In this document: piece by piece, positions 44,888-56,143 of the stretch | How the letters are laid out: every line of letters begins with the position of its first letter | Numbering within the stretch: the stretch's first letter is position 1 | From: Oreohelix idahoensis | Lineage: Eukaryota; Mollusca; Gastropoda; Stylommatophora; Oreohelicidae | Length of the DNA: 64,000 bases | Assembly: GCA_024509875.1 (NCBI GenBank) | Contig: JAMPIV010012453.1 | Coordinates: 62,001-126,000, forward strand | Direction: 5' to 3' | Translations under genes and position numbers: made by a program | Notes under the pieces: model-generated | What the model was told of the DNA's origin: nothing | Database searches by the model: none | What the model saw: only the letters and a program-made list of their open reading frames with translations

Positions 44888-45591
44888 AAAGATATTTTGA
44901 GTCTGATCTAAGTCTGGGTCTAACTAGATAGAGTGTGAGTGATCTGTCTTTGTGATTTAGGGAAATAAATAAATAATTAATTACACCCCTAGACAACGCC
45001 TTTTAGTATTTGGGTCGTCCACACAGCATATTTACAGGTTGTTTTCTTTCCACAGCAGTAGAAAGTACGGATAATCATAAATTTGGTTAGCTAAATTATC
45101 CTCTGGCGGAGATAATTAAATTTTTTCTGTATAAGAGTTGCTGGGATTGCGTGATTGGTTTTACAGTCACTAAAGGTATTTGAAGTTAAAAAGAGTTGAG
45201 CTTAGCTAAAGACGGATTGTTCTGATTTTAAAATTAAGTTAACAACGTCTCATCTCCATTATTGACTTCAGGGGCGAGTTTTTGTGACGGAGAATTAAAA
45301 TTTTAGGGAAAAACTTTTTTTTCCTTTTGAATTGTTTTAATATAAATTTTTCTCTACCGTTAGTAAGAGTAGATTCTTTTCTAGTGTAACTTACCATTTT
45401 AGTGGCATAGTCGCTTGCGTTAAGAGTCTTAAGTGACAATAATAGCAGCGATAAGTTTGCACATTGCAAATAGGAGGTAACACAAGTAAATTTATACTTT
45501 GTGTTTTTTTTTCTCGTAGCGAGTTTGAGTTTTTTCCCCTTCTTGTTCCATCTTACTATTCTCTAGTCTTAGAAGCATCCAGTTCTTTGGT

Positions 45592-48500
45592 ATGGCAGAG
45601 AGAATTAGGATAAGATCCATTTTGAGACAGGAGGCGAAGGACTCAGGGTTAGAAGGAGAAGCCGCGAACCTGTTTGTCAACAAAGAACTTGAAAGATATG
45701 ACGCAGAGCAAGAGAGGGCCGAGAGGAAGGAAGCCCAGGATAGAGCAGAGAAGAAGGAAGCAGAAGAGAGGGCAGAAGCTAGGAAGAAAGAAGCGGACGA
45801 TCGTCTATTGGAGCAGAAGAAAATTGAGGCAGAGATGGAAACTCGCAGGGAAAGAGAGAAGGAGAGACAACGTGAGGAGAGAGAGAGAGAGGGAAAGACA
45901 GCATGAACTGGCGCTTAAGGCTTTAGAGAGTCGGAACGCCTCTACTTCGAATAACGGAGAGCCGTCTTCACCCCAGTCTCAGTCAATGGACCTCTCCAGC
46001 ACTCAATCTGCCCAATTAACTGCGATGTCTTTTGCTTTAGAGTCTTTTCCTAGTCTCAATGAAAAAATTGACAGCTATCTAGAAAAATTCGAGAGGCTCG
46101 CAAATCTGTATGGGTTAGAGAAATCCCGCTGGGCACTTAAACTCTCAACGTCATTAAAAAGCACTGCTTATGACGTATATACAAAGCTGGGAACCAACCA
46201 ACATGATTACGACATGCTGAAAAAGGCCTTGCTAGAGCGATTTGAGATGACCGCCCGAAAATTTCTGCAAATGTTCAGAAACAGCCGAAAAGAGAGCACG
46301 GAAAGATTCCCACAGTTCTCTTCACGTCTCACGGGCTATTTGACAAAGTGCATTGAATTATCTGACCTACCTCTTACATATGAGGGACTACTTGAACTTG
46401 TTCTTGTGGAACAGATAAAGTCAACTTTGTCAAACGAAACCCGTAGATTTTTGGCTGAACAGGGCGCAGTCAGGCTTGAGGACATACTCAATAAGGCAGA
46501 ACGCTATACCAATGCAATGGCCGAACTTCCCAGCACTAAACGTAAACCCACAGATGAGCCATCTCGCAAACAAAATCTAGAGCAGTCATCCTATTCCTCT
46601 AATTCCTCTCAGAATTATAACCAACGAGAAAATAATACCCAGAGACCTCCCCAGGAAAAATCGAAATTCTACAAAACCCGATACCCCCCTAACAACAATT
46701 CTGATCAACCCACCAAGCCTACGTGGCAGCGCGGCCACCAAGGTCAAGGAAAAGGGAAGACCCCTACACCAGGAACGTCTGATCAGGGCAAACAAACCGG
46801 TCCCAACCGCATCGGATGTTTGCATACAGCCTCGAAAGGTAGAGTCAATGTCAGTGATTCTCAACCTGAGGGGGACCAACCCTCAACTCGAGGAACTGTA
46901 ATTTTGAATGGTACCTCAACTACTTGTCTCTTTGACACTGGACTAAGCTTTAGTTGTATTGTCGCTAGGCACCTAGTCAAACCCGGTCAGGAGACAGAGG
47001 AAACCGTCAAACTTAGTGGAGTTTTCAGGAGTGATGCACCCAGGACGCTTCCTATCGCACTGGTAGAAATACACTCTGACTTTGTCAGAGGGGTTATTAA
47101 AGCGGCCATTATGGATGATCCTATCTACCCAGTTATCCTGGGATGTAGATATGTGTTTATTGGGAGACCAAAGGAGCCGATTGTGGCAGCGGTAACCACA
47201 AGAGGGCAAGCCAAGAAGGAGAGGGAGCCTGCGCCAAATTTGTTGCCGAATGAACTGAAGAAGGCGCAACAAAAGGACCCTACTCTAGAGCCCTGCTTTA
47301 GAAAACTGCCCATGGCTAAGGACCCCAGACACAACGGAGACATCTTTTCTAAGGACGGCGTATTGTATCGTAGAACGGGCAACCCGGACACGGGGAATAA
47401 CCAGCTCCTAGTACCGACGCAGTACCGAAGCCAGATCTTAGAAATGGGGCACTCTCTTCCCTTTAGCGGACATATGGGACAAAACGCCACTATTCAGCGA
47501 ATAAAAAACCACTATTGGTGGCCAGGAATGAACTCTGACATTACCAGGTATGTGAAATCCTGCGCCCAGTGCCAACGGGTAGCACCAAAGCACTTGACAC
47601 CCCCAGTACCTATGGGGCAAATGCCAATAGTGGGTACTCCATTTGAACGGGTTGCTGTCGACATCATTGGACCCCTGGAAAGGACCAAAAGAAGGAACAG
47701 GTTCATCCTGACCTTAGTCGACACTTGCACAATGTGGGCCGAAGCTGTACCGCTACCATGCATAAATTCCAAGCATGTCGCAGAAGCCCTCGTGCAAATC
47801 TTTACATGGTTGGGATTCCCTCAACAAGTTTTGACGGACAATGGATCCCAATTCCGTAGCCTGTTAATGGAGGAGATCTTTAAGATCTTGAGGGCCAAAC
47901 ATATCCACACAAGTCCCTACCATCCGGCCGGAAATGGGCTCGTGGAACGTTTTAACGGCACCCTCACCACCATGTTACGTAAGCTGGGTCAGGAGAAACC
48001 GGAAGACTGGGACCTATATATATCGGCTGCCTTATTCGCCTACCGAGAGGTTCCCCAAGCGTCTACGGGATTCGCGCCAGCTACACTTTTATTTGGCAGA
48101 CCTATTAAGGGGCCACTAGAAGCCTTACTTCGGTCCCTGACAGACCAAAAGGCTGACGAGACAGTCGTCTCTGCAAGCAAGTATGTATCTGAGCTCAAGG
48201 AAAGGCTAAAGCTAGGATGGGATCTAGCTACCACCAACCTTAAGAAAGCCCGCGCTAAACATGCTAAAAGATACAACAAAGCTGCAAAAGAGAGAGAACT
48301 ACAACCAGGGGAGAAAGTTTTGTTGCTACTTCCAACCGGAAGCAATAAACTTCGCATCGGATGGCAAGGGCCGTTTACCGTCCTTAAAAAGATCTCACGT
48401 ACCAATTACAAGATCTCCATCAAAGGAAAGGAGAAGGTCTTCCACATAAATCTGCTTAAGAAATATTTGGAAAGACCGGTGCCATCCTCCGAGCACCTCC

Positions 48501-48897
48501 TGGCTGTCGCCATAGCAACGGAAGACGAGGAAGATGATGATGGTTGCATGGAGTATCCATTGCAACCCACAGAATCCTTTAAAGATGTCAAGTTCGGCGA
48601 CAATCTCTCACCAGAACAACAAACAGAAACCAGGGCTCTACTAAAACAGTACAGTGCAGTCTTAACGGATGTACCTGGTCGAAAAATCTCATCGAATTTG
48701 ATATGAAATTAACAAATGAGACCCCTGTTCGAACCAGAGTTTACCCCATCCCGTACGCTAAAGCTGATGCACTTCGCGGAGAAATAGACAAGCTGCGTCA
48801 AGCAGGAATTATCAGTGAGTCTACATCTCCTTACAGTTCGAGCGTAGTGCTGTTGCAGAAGCCCAATAAGGAAGTTCGGCTGTGTATAGATTAATAA
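45592..48897 (+). pseudogene. Gypsy element 1 Gag-protease-integrase and start of RT, frameshifted
   Basis: The ATG at 45592 opens a Lys/Glu-rich coiled coil. The frame shifts within a GA repeat (about 45878-45897), consistent with slippage of that dinucleotide, and continues in the frame ending at 48706. Domains: SCAN-like Gag capsid (about 46030-46520), a Pro/Gln/Asn-rich segment without a CCHC knuckle, protease LFDTG (about 46930), integrase HHCC (GHMGQ...CAQCQ, 47466-47576), catalytic D in VDIIGPL (47658), TDNGSQF (47839), ERFNGT (47946), a GPF/Y-like module (WQGPFTVL). A second frame change in an A run near 48684 links to RT residues VRTRVYPIPYAKADALR...EVRLCID, which break off at 48894 where a LINE is inserted. 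It makes virus-like particles and integrates cDNA in intact relatives; this copy is dead. Confidence 0.85.
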
Positions 48898-49842
48898 TAA
48901 TAATAAATTCTTTAAGCACCAAACACGGCGCATAAGGCAGAAACCAGTGCTCTCCAGGTTGTTCGTTGTGACGCCACTCCTCTTAGCTCTTGCACATTAT
49001 TTAGGCCCAACGTTCTTCCTTCTCTTATTATTGTTCTTCTGAGTGTTTCTTTTGGTCTTCCTTTCTTCCTCTTACCCTCAGGAACCCAAGTGAGCACCTG
49101 TAGTGGTATTCTGTTGTTTTGCATTCGTAGGACATGACCGATATATGACCATCGTCTTTTCCTTATGTAGTCGGAGACATATTTCTGCCTAGAGTCTTCT
49201 CTTATTTGTCGATTAGTCTTGAATTCTTTCCAACTGATGTTCATGAGTTTTCTAAGACATTTGTTCTCGAATGTATTCAGCTTGTTCTCCAATGATTTTG
49301 TTATTTTCCAACTCTCACAGCCGTATGTTAACACTGAGATAACATTTGAATTAAACAGACGAAGCTTGGTATGTATATTCAATGATCGTAATTTCCAAAT
49401 GTTAGATAATCTATTGAAGGCGCTAGCTGCCAAAGCAATTCTAGTATGGATTTCTCGTGTTGTGTCACCATCCTGAGTCATTTTACTACCTAAATAATTG
49501 AAACTTTCAACTTTCTGTAGTTTTTCCCCGTTCAAGATGATATCAAAGGTCTCGTTAGAAAAGTTCATAGCTTTAGTTTTAGAGGCATTTATTTGGAGAC
49601 CTATTTTAACCGAGAGATGACACAAATTATTTATTGCTTCTTGGGATTGTCCTGGTGTTGAACTTAAGAATGCTACATCATCTGCGAAATCCAGGTCCCC
49701 CAGGAATTTTCCATTTGTCCATTTTATACCCAATTGTTCATTGTGGGTATAGTTTCTCAAAACCCAATCAATAGCTATTCCAAAAAGTAGTGGTGACATA
49801 ATACAGCCTTGTTTCACCCCTGTTTCTACTGTAAACCATTAC
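48897..49842 (-). mobile_element. 5'-truncated LINE inside gypsy element 1 RT
   Basis: The minus strand runs from the RT motif TGVKQGCIMSPLLFGIAIDW through DFADDVAFLSS to the C-terminus (VSALCAVFGA) and a TTA-repeat tail abutting the gypsy sequence at 48896. It is nearly identical (three amino-acid differences seen) to the longer copy at 54665-56143. Its truncated 5' end joins directly to the 5' end of the next LINE, with no gypsy sequence between. Confidence 0.9.
48912..49836 (-). pseudogene. LINE RT C-terminal half (copy A)
   Basis: About 305 open codons, no start of its own. It keeps the FADD catalytic pair and the RTE-like C-terminal boxes (WSYIGHVLRMQNNRIP, GKRKKGRPKETLRRT). The endonuclease and RT motifs 0-3 are missing by 5' truncation. 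Confidence 0.85.
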
Positions 49843-52800
49843 GGAATTCCAGCCCGAACCTCTCTAAACTGTTTCTGAGTTGTTCACCAAGCTTACTGCC
49901 ATCAATGGTACCTATACCTTGTAGCGGTATGGCAGCTTGCGTACCCTGATAATCCCCAGAGCTATGCCAGTGGGAGTTTTACTCCTGGTAGGTTCAACCA
50001 AGCTGGACTGGTCTGTGTGGGTAGGGGTCAGACAAAAGCTGGTACCCTGGTCCTCCAGGTTGGGGGTTTTAGCACAGGGCTGACACCCCTGTCTGTGTAA
50101 AAAAACAATGAAGTTAAGGAAACAATAATAAATGAACAAACTTTGCTGCGGGATGGACATTCGGAGTCTGTGGCTCGTATGACTGTCAGTGGTGAAAGCC
50201 GAAAGGAAGCCACTGACATGAAAACGGATGTCCTGACCGCAAAACAGGATACAAGAATAGGTTTTTGGAATGTCAGGACAATGTACGAGACAGGCAAACT
50301 AAGACAGGTCACGGCAGAAATGAGAAACTATAGGTTACACATTCTAGGGATAAGCGAGAGCAGATGGACAGGGGCAGGAAAAGTTAAAACAGCAACAGGA
50401 GAAACAGTACTTTACTCTGGAAGAGAGGATGGACAACACAATGAAGGCGTAGCCATTATTCTACAGAAAGGAATAGAAAGGACATTACTGGAATGGAAAC
50501 CCATCAACAACAGACTGATAAGATTAAGATTGAGAGGGAGATTCACCAACACTACAATAATACAATGCTACGCACCAACGAATGATAGCGATGAGGAGGT
50601 CAAGGATGAATTCTATCAACAACTGCAGAAAGAAATGGAAGACACACCTAGATATGATCTTGTTATAGTAATGGGAGACCTCAATGCGAAAGTTGGTACA
50701 CACAATACATATAATGAAAGAACAATGGGGAAATGCGGCAGCGGAACAGCAAACGAAAATGGGGATAAACTAATAAGTTTCTGTAGCATTAACAACCTGG
50801 TCATTGGAGGAACACTTTTCCCACATAAAGAAATTCACAAATTAACATGGGAATCACCAAATGGTCGGGACAGAAACCAGATAGACCACATCATGGTTAA
50901 CGGTAGATGGAGACATGCATTACAAGATGTGAAGGTAAGAAGAGGTGCAGATGTGGGAAGTGATCACCATTTAGTAGTAGCAAAACTGAAAGTGAAACTA
51001 AGAAGGGCTGCACCAACTGTAACTACACAGAAAAGGTTTGACATCAGCAAATTGAAGGACTCCCTTACCAGAAAAGCTTTTGCGGCCGACATAAAGAAAC
51101 GATATCAATTTGCCAAAAGTCAGGAAAAGACATTGACTGATGATATAGACCAGAATTTCAACACCATTTCAACAATATACAAAGAAAGCAGCAAATCATG
51201 CTTGGGATTCCAGGAAAGGAAGAAGCAAGACTGGATAACACCAGAAACTTTAAACACCATAACGATGAGAAAGGAAATGAAAAGAAAGAAAACAGAAGCG
51301 AAGTCCCCCAGGTTAAAGCAACTATATAGCGAACAGTACAGTCAGCTGGACAAGGAAGTTAAACGCCAAACCCGAGCCAACAAAAGGAATTTCCTAGACG
51401 ATCTTGCAAGACAGGCAGAGGAGGCAGCACTGAGAAATGAACAAAGCACAGTATACAAAATAACTAAATTCATCAGCGGAAAACGAGGTGCAAACAATAT
51501 TACATTAGTAAGAGATAAGCAAGGTAATCTCATCACGACAGCAGAGGGACAGGAAACAAGATGGGCAGAGCACTTCAGAGAAACTCTGAACAAGGAACCA
51601 CCAGAGACACAATTGAATGTTCCTGAGGCTGAAAACGATCTAGATGTAAATACAGACATTCCACGAAAAGAAGAAATCATCACAGCAATCAAAGGGTTAA
51701 AGAACGGCAAAGCTCCGGGCCATGATAACTTAAATGCAGAGCTATTTAAGACAGACCCTGAGCTAGCAGCAGAACTATTAGAACCACTATTTGCACAAGT
51801 CTGGAAAACGGGGACAACACCATCAGAGTGGAACAAAGGAATAATTGTCAAATTGCCCAAGAAGGGAGATCTTGCAGACTGCAATAATTGGAGAGGAATC
51901 ACTCTTCTCTCAGTTCCCAGCAAAATACTAGGCAGGATAATTATACAGAGAATTTCAAAGGCAGTAGATCACAAAAGAACAAGCAGGATTTAGAAAGAAC
52001 AGGAGATGTGTAGATCATATATTCACTCTCAGGAACATTATAGAGCAGTGCTCAGAATGGCAAAGACAGCTTTACATTAATTTCGTTGATTTTGAAAAGG
52101 CTTTTGACAGCATACATAGGGACAGTTTATGGAAAATACTGAGGGCTTATGGAATTCCAAGCTGCATAGTGTCAATCATAAAAAGCCTCTATGCAAACTT
52201 TACGTGTAGTGTTGGGCAGAGCAACCTAACCTTTGAGGTGAAGACAGGAGTACGACAGGGATGCCCCTTATCAACCACTCTATTTTTAACAGTCATAGAC
52301 TGGGTGATGCGCCAGACAACAGAGGGCAGTCCAAGAGGAATAAGATGGACAACATTTTCTACATTGGAAGATCTGGAATATGCAGATGACATTGCACTAC
52401 TAGCACATTCACATCAACACATCCAGGAAAAAACGGATAGACTTAATAAGTTTAGCCAGCAGGTGGGCTTGAACATCAATTTAAAGAAGTCTGAGGTCAT
52501 GACGCTCAATGTGAGCAACCCTGAGCCCATATCAGTAAGGAATCAGCAATTGGTACAGACAGATACCTTCACATACCTAGGAAGCATAGTAACACCAGAC
52601 GGCGGGGCAGGCAAAGACATCAACATCAGAATGAATAAGGCAAGAACAGCCTTCTTTAGCCTAAACAACATCTGGAAGTCCTCCCAATACAGCACAAGCA
52701 CAAAATTAAGATTATATCAGAGCTGTGTGCTTTCTGTGCTTCTCTATGGTGCGGAATGCTGGAGAGTTACAGAGAAGGAAATGTCGAAATTGTCCTCTTT

Positions 52801-53204
52801 TCACACAACATGCGTAAGAAAAATTCACCGAATCTTTTGGCCGAATACCATCACTAACCAAGATCTGCTTACTCGTAGCAAGCAAGAGGACATGCACACC
52901 ATCATAGCTGGCAGACGCTGGACTGGGTTGGTCATGTCCTCAGAAGAGACCCCGATGCCATCACAAGAACAGCTATGCTTTGGACCCCTGAAGGAAAACG
53001 AAAAAGAGGCCGACCAAAAACAACCTGGCGGAGGACTGTGGAGGCTGAGATGCAAAGAATGAACCAGAGTTGGGGCACTGTACGAAGGATGGCCACCGAC
53101 CGAGCAAAGTGGAATCAATTTGTTGTTGCCCTACAAGACGCCACTAGGCGTGATGGCCACTGACTGCTTTGACGGTCGACGGCTAAGGATCAAAGAAGGA
53201 AAAA
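49843..53204 (+). mobile_element. Near full-length RTE-like LINE inside gypsy element 1 RT
   Basis: About 300 bp of 5' UTR precede the ORF, which runs to a 3' end (CGGCTAAGGATCAAAGAAGG) abutting resumed gypsy RT sequence. The last about 85 bp are shared with the two SINEs at 23380-23594 and 31630-32036 and with the truncated copy at 18041-18423, making this the likely autonomous partner of those SINEs. No TSD is visible because its left neighbour is the other LINE. Confidence 0.85.
50143..53163 (+). pseudogene. LINE endonuclease-RT ORF with two frameshifts
   Basis: The frame opens at about 50143; the first ATG with clear homology downstream is at 50179 or 50218. Endonuclease: IGFWNVRTMYETGKL, ISESRW, VIVMGDLNAKVG, GSDHHLVVAK. 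RT: GKAPGHDNLNAELF, NNWRGITLLSVPSKILGRII; a frameshift near 51970 leads to KEQAGFRKNRRCVDHIFTL, FVDFEKAFDSIHR, VRQGCPLSTTLF, YADDIALLA; a second near 52915 leads to the C-terminal box (VGHVLRRD, KRKRGRPKTTWRRTVEAEMQ). Only the two single-base-type frame changes stand between this and an intact frame, so it is a young pseudogene. Confidence 0.85.
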
Positions 53205-54328
53205 GAATCACCAAGCTTAGCAAGGCAAAGATTTTCTCCAAGATTGACCTCAGTAAAGGTTATTATCAAATACCAGTCAAGGAGGAAATTAAACCCTTGT
53301 TAGCTTTCAGCACTAGTGAAGGACATTACACATTTAATGTGATGCCATTCGGTTTGCATAAGGCACCAGGAGTGTTCACCAGGATGATGAGGAAGCTTCT
53401 AGAACCTTTGCAAAGTCCCCATATCCATAATTTCATGGATGACATATTAATTGCATCGGAAACCTACGAGGAACACATTGCTACGGTTGCTATGCTCCTC
53501 AGGAGACTACAGGAAACTGGTCTCACAGCCAGACTTAGCAAATGTCTCATCGGGTTTGAACAGTTAGACTTCCTGGGGCATACTATTTCTCACGGATGCA
53601 GTTGGCCTATTAAGAAGAACGTGGAGAAAATAGTGACAGCAAAAAGACCCCGAACGAAGAAAGACGTACGTTCCTTCATATCACTATGTGCATATTATCA
53701 GAAGTACATCCAGAACTTCAACGGACTGACAGCACCTCTGACTGACCTCACTAAGAAAGGGTGTCCGGATAAGGTCATGTGGGATCAAAAGTGCGAACAC
53801 GCATACATCACTTTGAAAGGACAGTTGTCTGCATACCCCATTTTGAGGTTGCCTGACCTCAAGAAATCTTTTGTATTACGGGTCGACGCGTCAGGTCAGG
53901 GCATCGGGTCAACACTGCTTCAAGCCGAGGACAGTGACCTGAACATGCTATTTCCAGTTGCCTATGGCAGTCGGAAATTAAATAAAGCTGAACGGAACTA
54001 CAGCGTAGTCGAAAGAGAATGCCTCGCTCTGATTGACGGTATCAGACGCCATCATGAGTTTCTCTATGGTACATCTTTCACAGTGCAAACAGACCACGCT
54101 CCGTTAGCATTTCTTGGTGCCAATAAAGAATTTAACGCAAGGATCATGCGTTGGGCTCTTCTTTTAAGCGTTTATTCTTTCAAAGTGGAATACATTCCGG
54201 GAAGACAGAATGTCGGGGCTGATTTCCTGAGTAGAAACTGGACTACGGAGGAAGAAGAGGAAGTTGAAGATACCAATCATCCTAAAGCTACCGTTCAGGG
54301 CAGCTTCATCGTCATAAATCAAACATGA
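53205..54328 (+). pseudogene. Gypsy element 1 RT (rest) and RNase H
   Basis: It resumes at ITKLSKAKIFSKIDLSKGYY, with the active site FMDDIL (about 53435), then RNase H: LRVDASGQGIGSTLLQ, ERECLALIDG, QTDHAPLAFL and YIPGRQNVGADFLSR. The frame is open to TGA at 54328 and reads in from the LINE tail upstream. Relative to the sister element, roughly 20-25 codons between CID (48894) and ITKL are missing, so the LINE block replaced rather than merely split this part. Confidence 0.85.
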
Positions 54329-54346
54329 AAAGAGGTTTTCATGTCT

Positions 54347-54362
54347 CAAAAGAGGGGACGAT
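54347..54362 (+). promoter_or_regulatory. Polypurine tract, gypsy element 1
   Basis: AAAAGAGGGGACGAT directly precedes the 3' LTR start TGTGAC at 54363, the expected site of plus-strand priming. Confidence 0.7.
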
Positions 54363-54428
54363 TGTGACAGACGAACTCATCCGTCCTGAATTTGTTAGGA
54401 TGATGGTGAGAACCCTCTCATAACATCG
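54363..54428 (+). repeat. 3' LTR of gypsy element 1, first 66 bp only
   Basis: It matches 42279-42344 with one difference, then breaks at ATAACATCG where element 2 (TGTTGCGTAC) begins. The rest should lie beyond the window, after element 2. Confidence 0.8.
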
Positions 54429-54595
54429 TGTTGCGTACTTTTACATAGATGGCAGTTTTAAGTCCTGCCTGTGTTAAAAGATTACGCACCATTCTTATGA
54501 TAGGAATATTATTTGTGCGTATGATTTATCGCGCACGTGTGTGCACTATGTAGCGTATGAGAGACTGATAGCGCAGGAGTTTCTAGGATCGGGAG

Positions 54596-56119
54596 ATGAC
54601 GTCAGAGAGGGATGTTGAAGGGTCGAGCCGGACTGATGGTCCGTATTTATTATATTGTATCCCTTATCACGACGAAATTTCAGGGGAAATGATTAAAGCA
54701 GTTAATGACAACAACCTCTTGAGAATTTTAGATATTATAAATGAAGTATGGAGAGAAGAACAACCACCACAACAATGGAAAGACAGTATTATTGTAAAGT
54801 TACCGAAGAAAGGTGATCTATCAGACTGTAATAACTGGCGTGGTATATCTCTATTATCAGTACCTGGAAAATTATTATGTTGCATGATGTTAGAAAGACT
54901 TAAATTGCATGCTGACGAAAAGATCAGAGAAGAACAAGCGGGTTTCAGGCCGAAACGATCATGTATTGATCAAATATTCACACTAAGAACAATTATAGAA
55001 GAATCAGTGGAAAGGCAATCGCCACTTATTATCACCTTCGTCGATTTTCAAAAAGCCTTTGATAGTCTACACCGCCCATCATTGTGGAAGATACTTACAA
55101 TCTATGGTTTTCCAACAAAATATGTGAATATAATCAAAGCGCTATATGACAATGCAAGATGTTGTGTTAGAACAAATAAAGGGAATACAGAATGGTTTAC
55201 AGTAGAAACAGGGGTGAAACAAGGCTGTATTATGTCACCACTACTTTTTGGAATAGCTATTGATTGGGTTATGAGAAACTATACCCACAATGAACAATTG
55301 GGTATAAAATGGACAAATGGAAAATTCCTGGGGGACCTGGATTTCGCAGATGATGTAGCATTCTTAAGTTCAACACCAAGACAATCCCAAGAAGCAATAA
55401 ATAATTTGTGTCATCTCTCGGTTAAAATTGGTCTCCAAATAAATGCCTCTAAAACTAAAGCTATGAACTTTTCTAACGAGACCTTTGATATCATCTTGAA
55501 CGGGGAAAAACTACAGAAAGTTGAAAGTTTCAATTATTTAGGCAGTAAAATGACTCAGGATGGTGACACAACAAGAGAAATCCATACTAGAATTGCTTTG
55601 GCAGCTAGCGCCTTCAATAGATTATCTAACATTTGGAAATTACGATCATTGAATATACATACCAAGCTTCGTCTGTTTAATTCAAATGTTATCTCAGTGT
55701 TAACATACGGCTGTGAGAGTTGGAAAATAACAAAATCATTGGAGAACAAGCTGAATACATTCGAGAACAAATGTCTTAGAAAACTCATGAACATCAGTTG
55801 GAAAGAATTCAAGACTAATCGACAAATAAGAGAAGACTCTAGGCAGAAATATGTCTCCGACTATATAAGGAAAAGACGATGGTCATATATCGGTCATGTC
55901 CTACGAATGCAAAACAACAGAATACCACTACAGGCGCTCACTTGGGTTCCTGAGGGTAAGCGGAAAAAAGGAAGACCAAAAGAAACACTCAGAAGAACAA
56001 TAATAAGAGAAGGAAGAACGTTGGGCCTAAATAATGTGCAAGAGCTAAGAGGAGTGGCGTCACAACGAACAACCTGGAGAGCACTGGTTTCTGCCTTATG
56101 CGCCGTGTTTGGCGCTTAA
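54596..56119 (+). pseudogene. Truncated LINE RT, 507-codon frame fused to LTR sequence
   Basis: The first about 23 codons are gypsy LTR/leader read by chance; LINE protein begins at HDEISGEM. RT is complete from motif 0 on: NNWRGISLLSVPGKL, EQAGFRPKRSCIDQIFTL, FVDFQKAFDSLHR, GVKQGCIMSPLLFGI, LDFADDVAFL, then the C-terminal boxes to FGA-stop. There is no internal stop. The endonuclease is absent by truncation. Confidence 0.85.
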
Positions 56120-56143
56120 AGAATTTATTATTATTATTATTAT
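54665..56143 (+). mobile_element. 5'-truncated RTE-like LINE in the 5' LTR/leader of gypsy element 2
   Basis: LINE homology starts at HDEISGEMIKA and runs to a TTA-repeat tail (56125-56143). Same family as the minus-strand copy at 48897-49842, opposite orientation. AT-rich flanks hide any TSD. Confidence 0.85.

Larger units (their letters stand above)
42279..54428 (+). mobile_element. Ty3/gypsy element 1 (Gmr1-like), interrupted by two LINEs
   Basis: The 5' LTR starts TGTGACAGACGAACTCATCC at 42279; the same sequence recurs at 54363, after a polypurine tract, as the start of the 3' LTR. Internal order is Gag, protease, integrase, reverse transcriptase, RNase H, with integrase upstream of RT, unlike ordinary gypsy elements. 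A foreign block (48897-about 53204) splits RT, and the second gypsy element cuts the 3' LTR at 54428. The two LTR starts differ at 1 of 66 positions. Confidence 0.85.

Noticed and set aside
45239..45683. Small minus-strand ORFs upstream of gypsy element 1 Gag
   Set aside because: Shadows in the leader region, with no motif and biased composition.
48680..48700. Programmed -1 frameshift between integrase and RT in gypsy element 1
   Set aside because: The heptamer is not canonical and the sister element is in one frame; a one-base loss in the A run is simpler.
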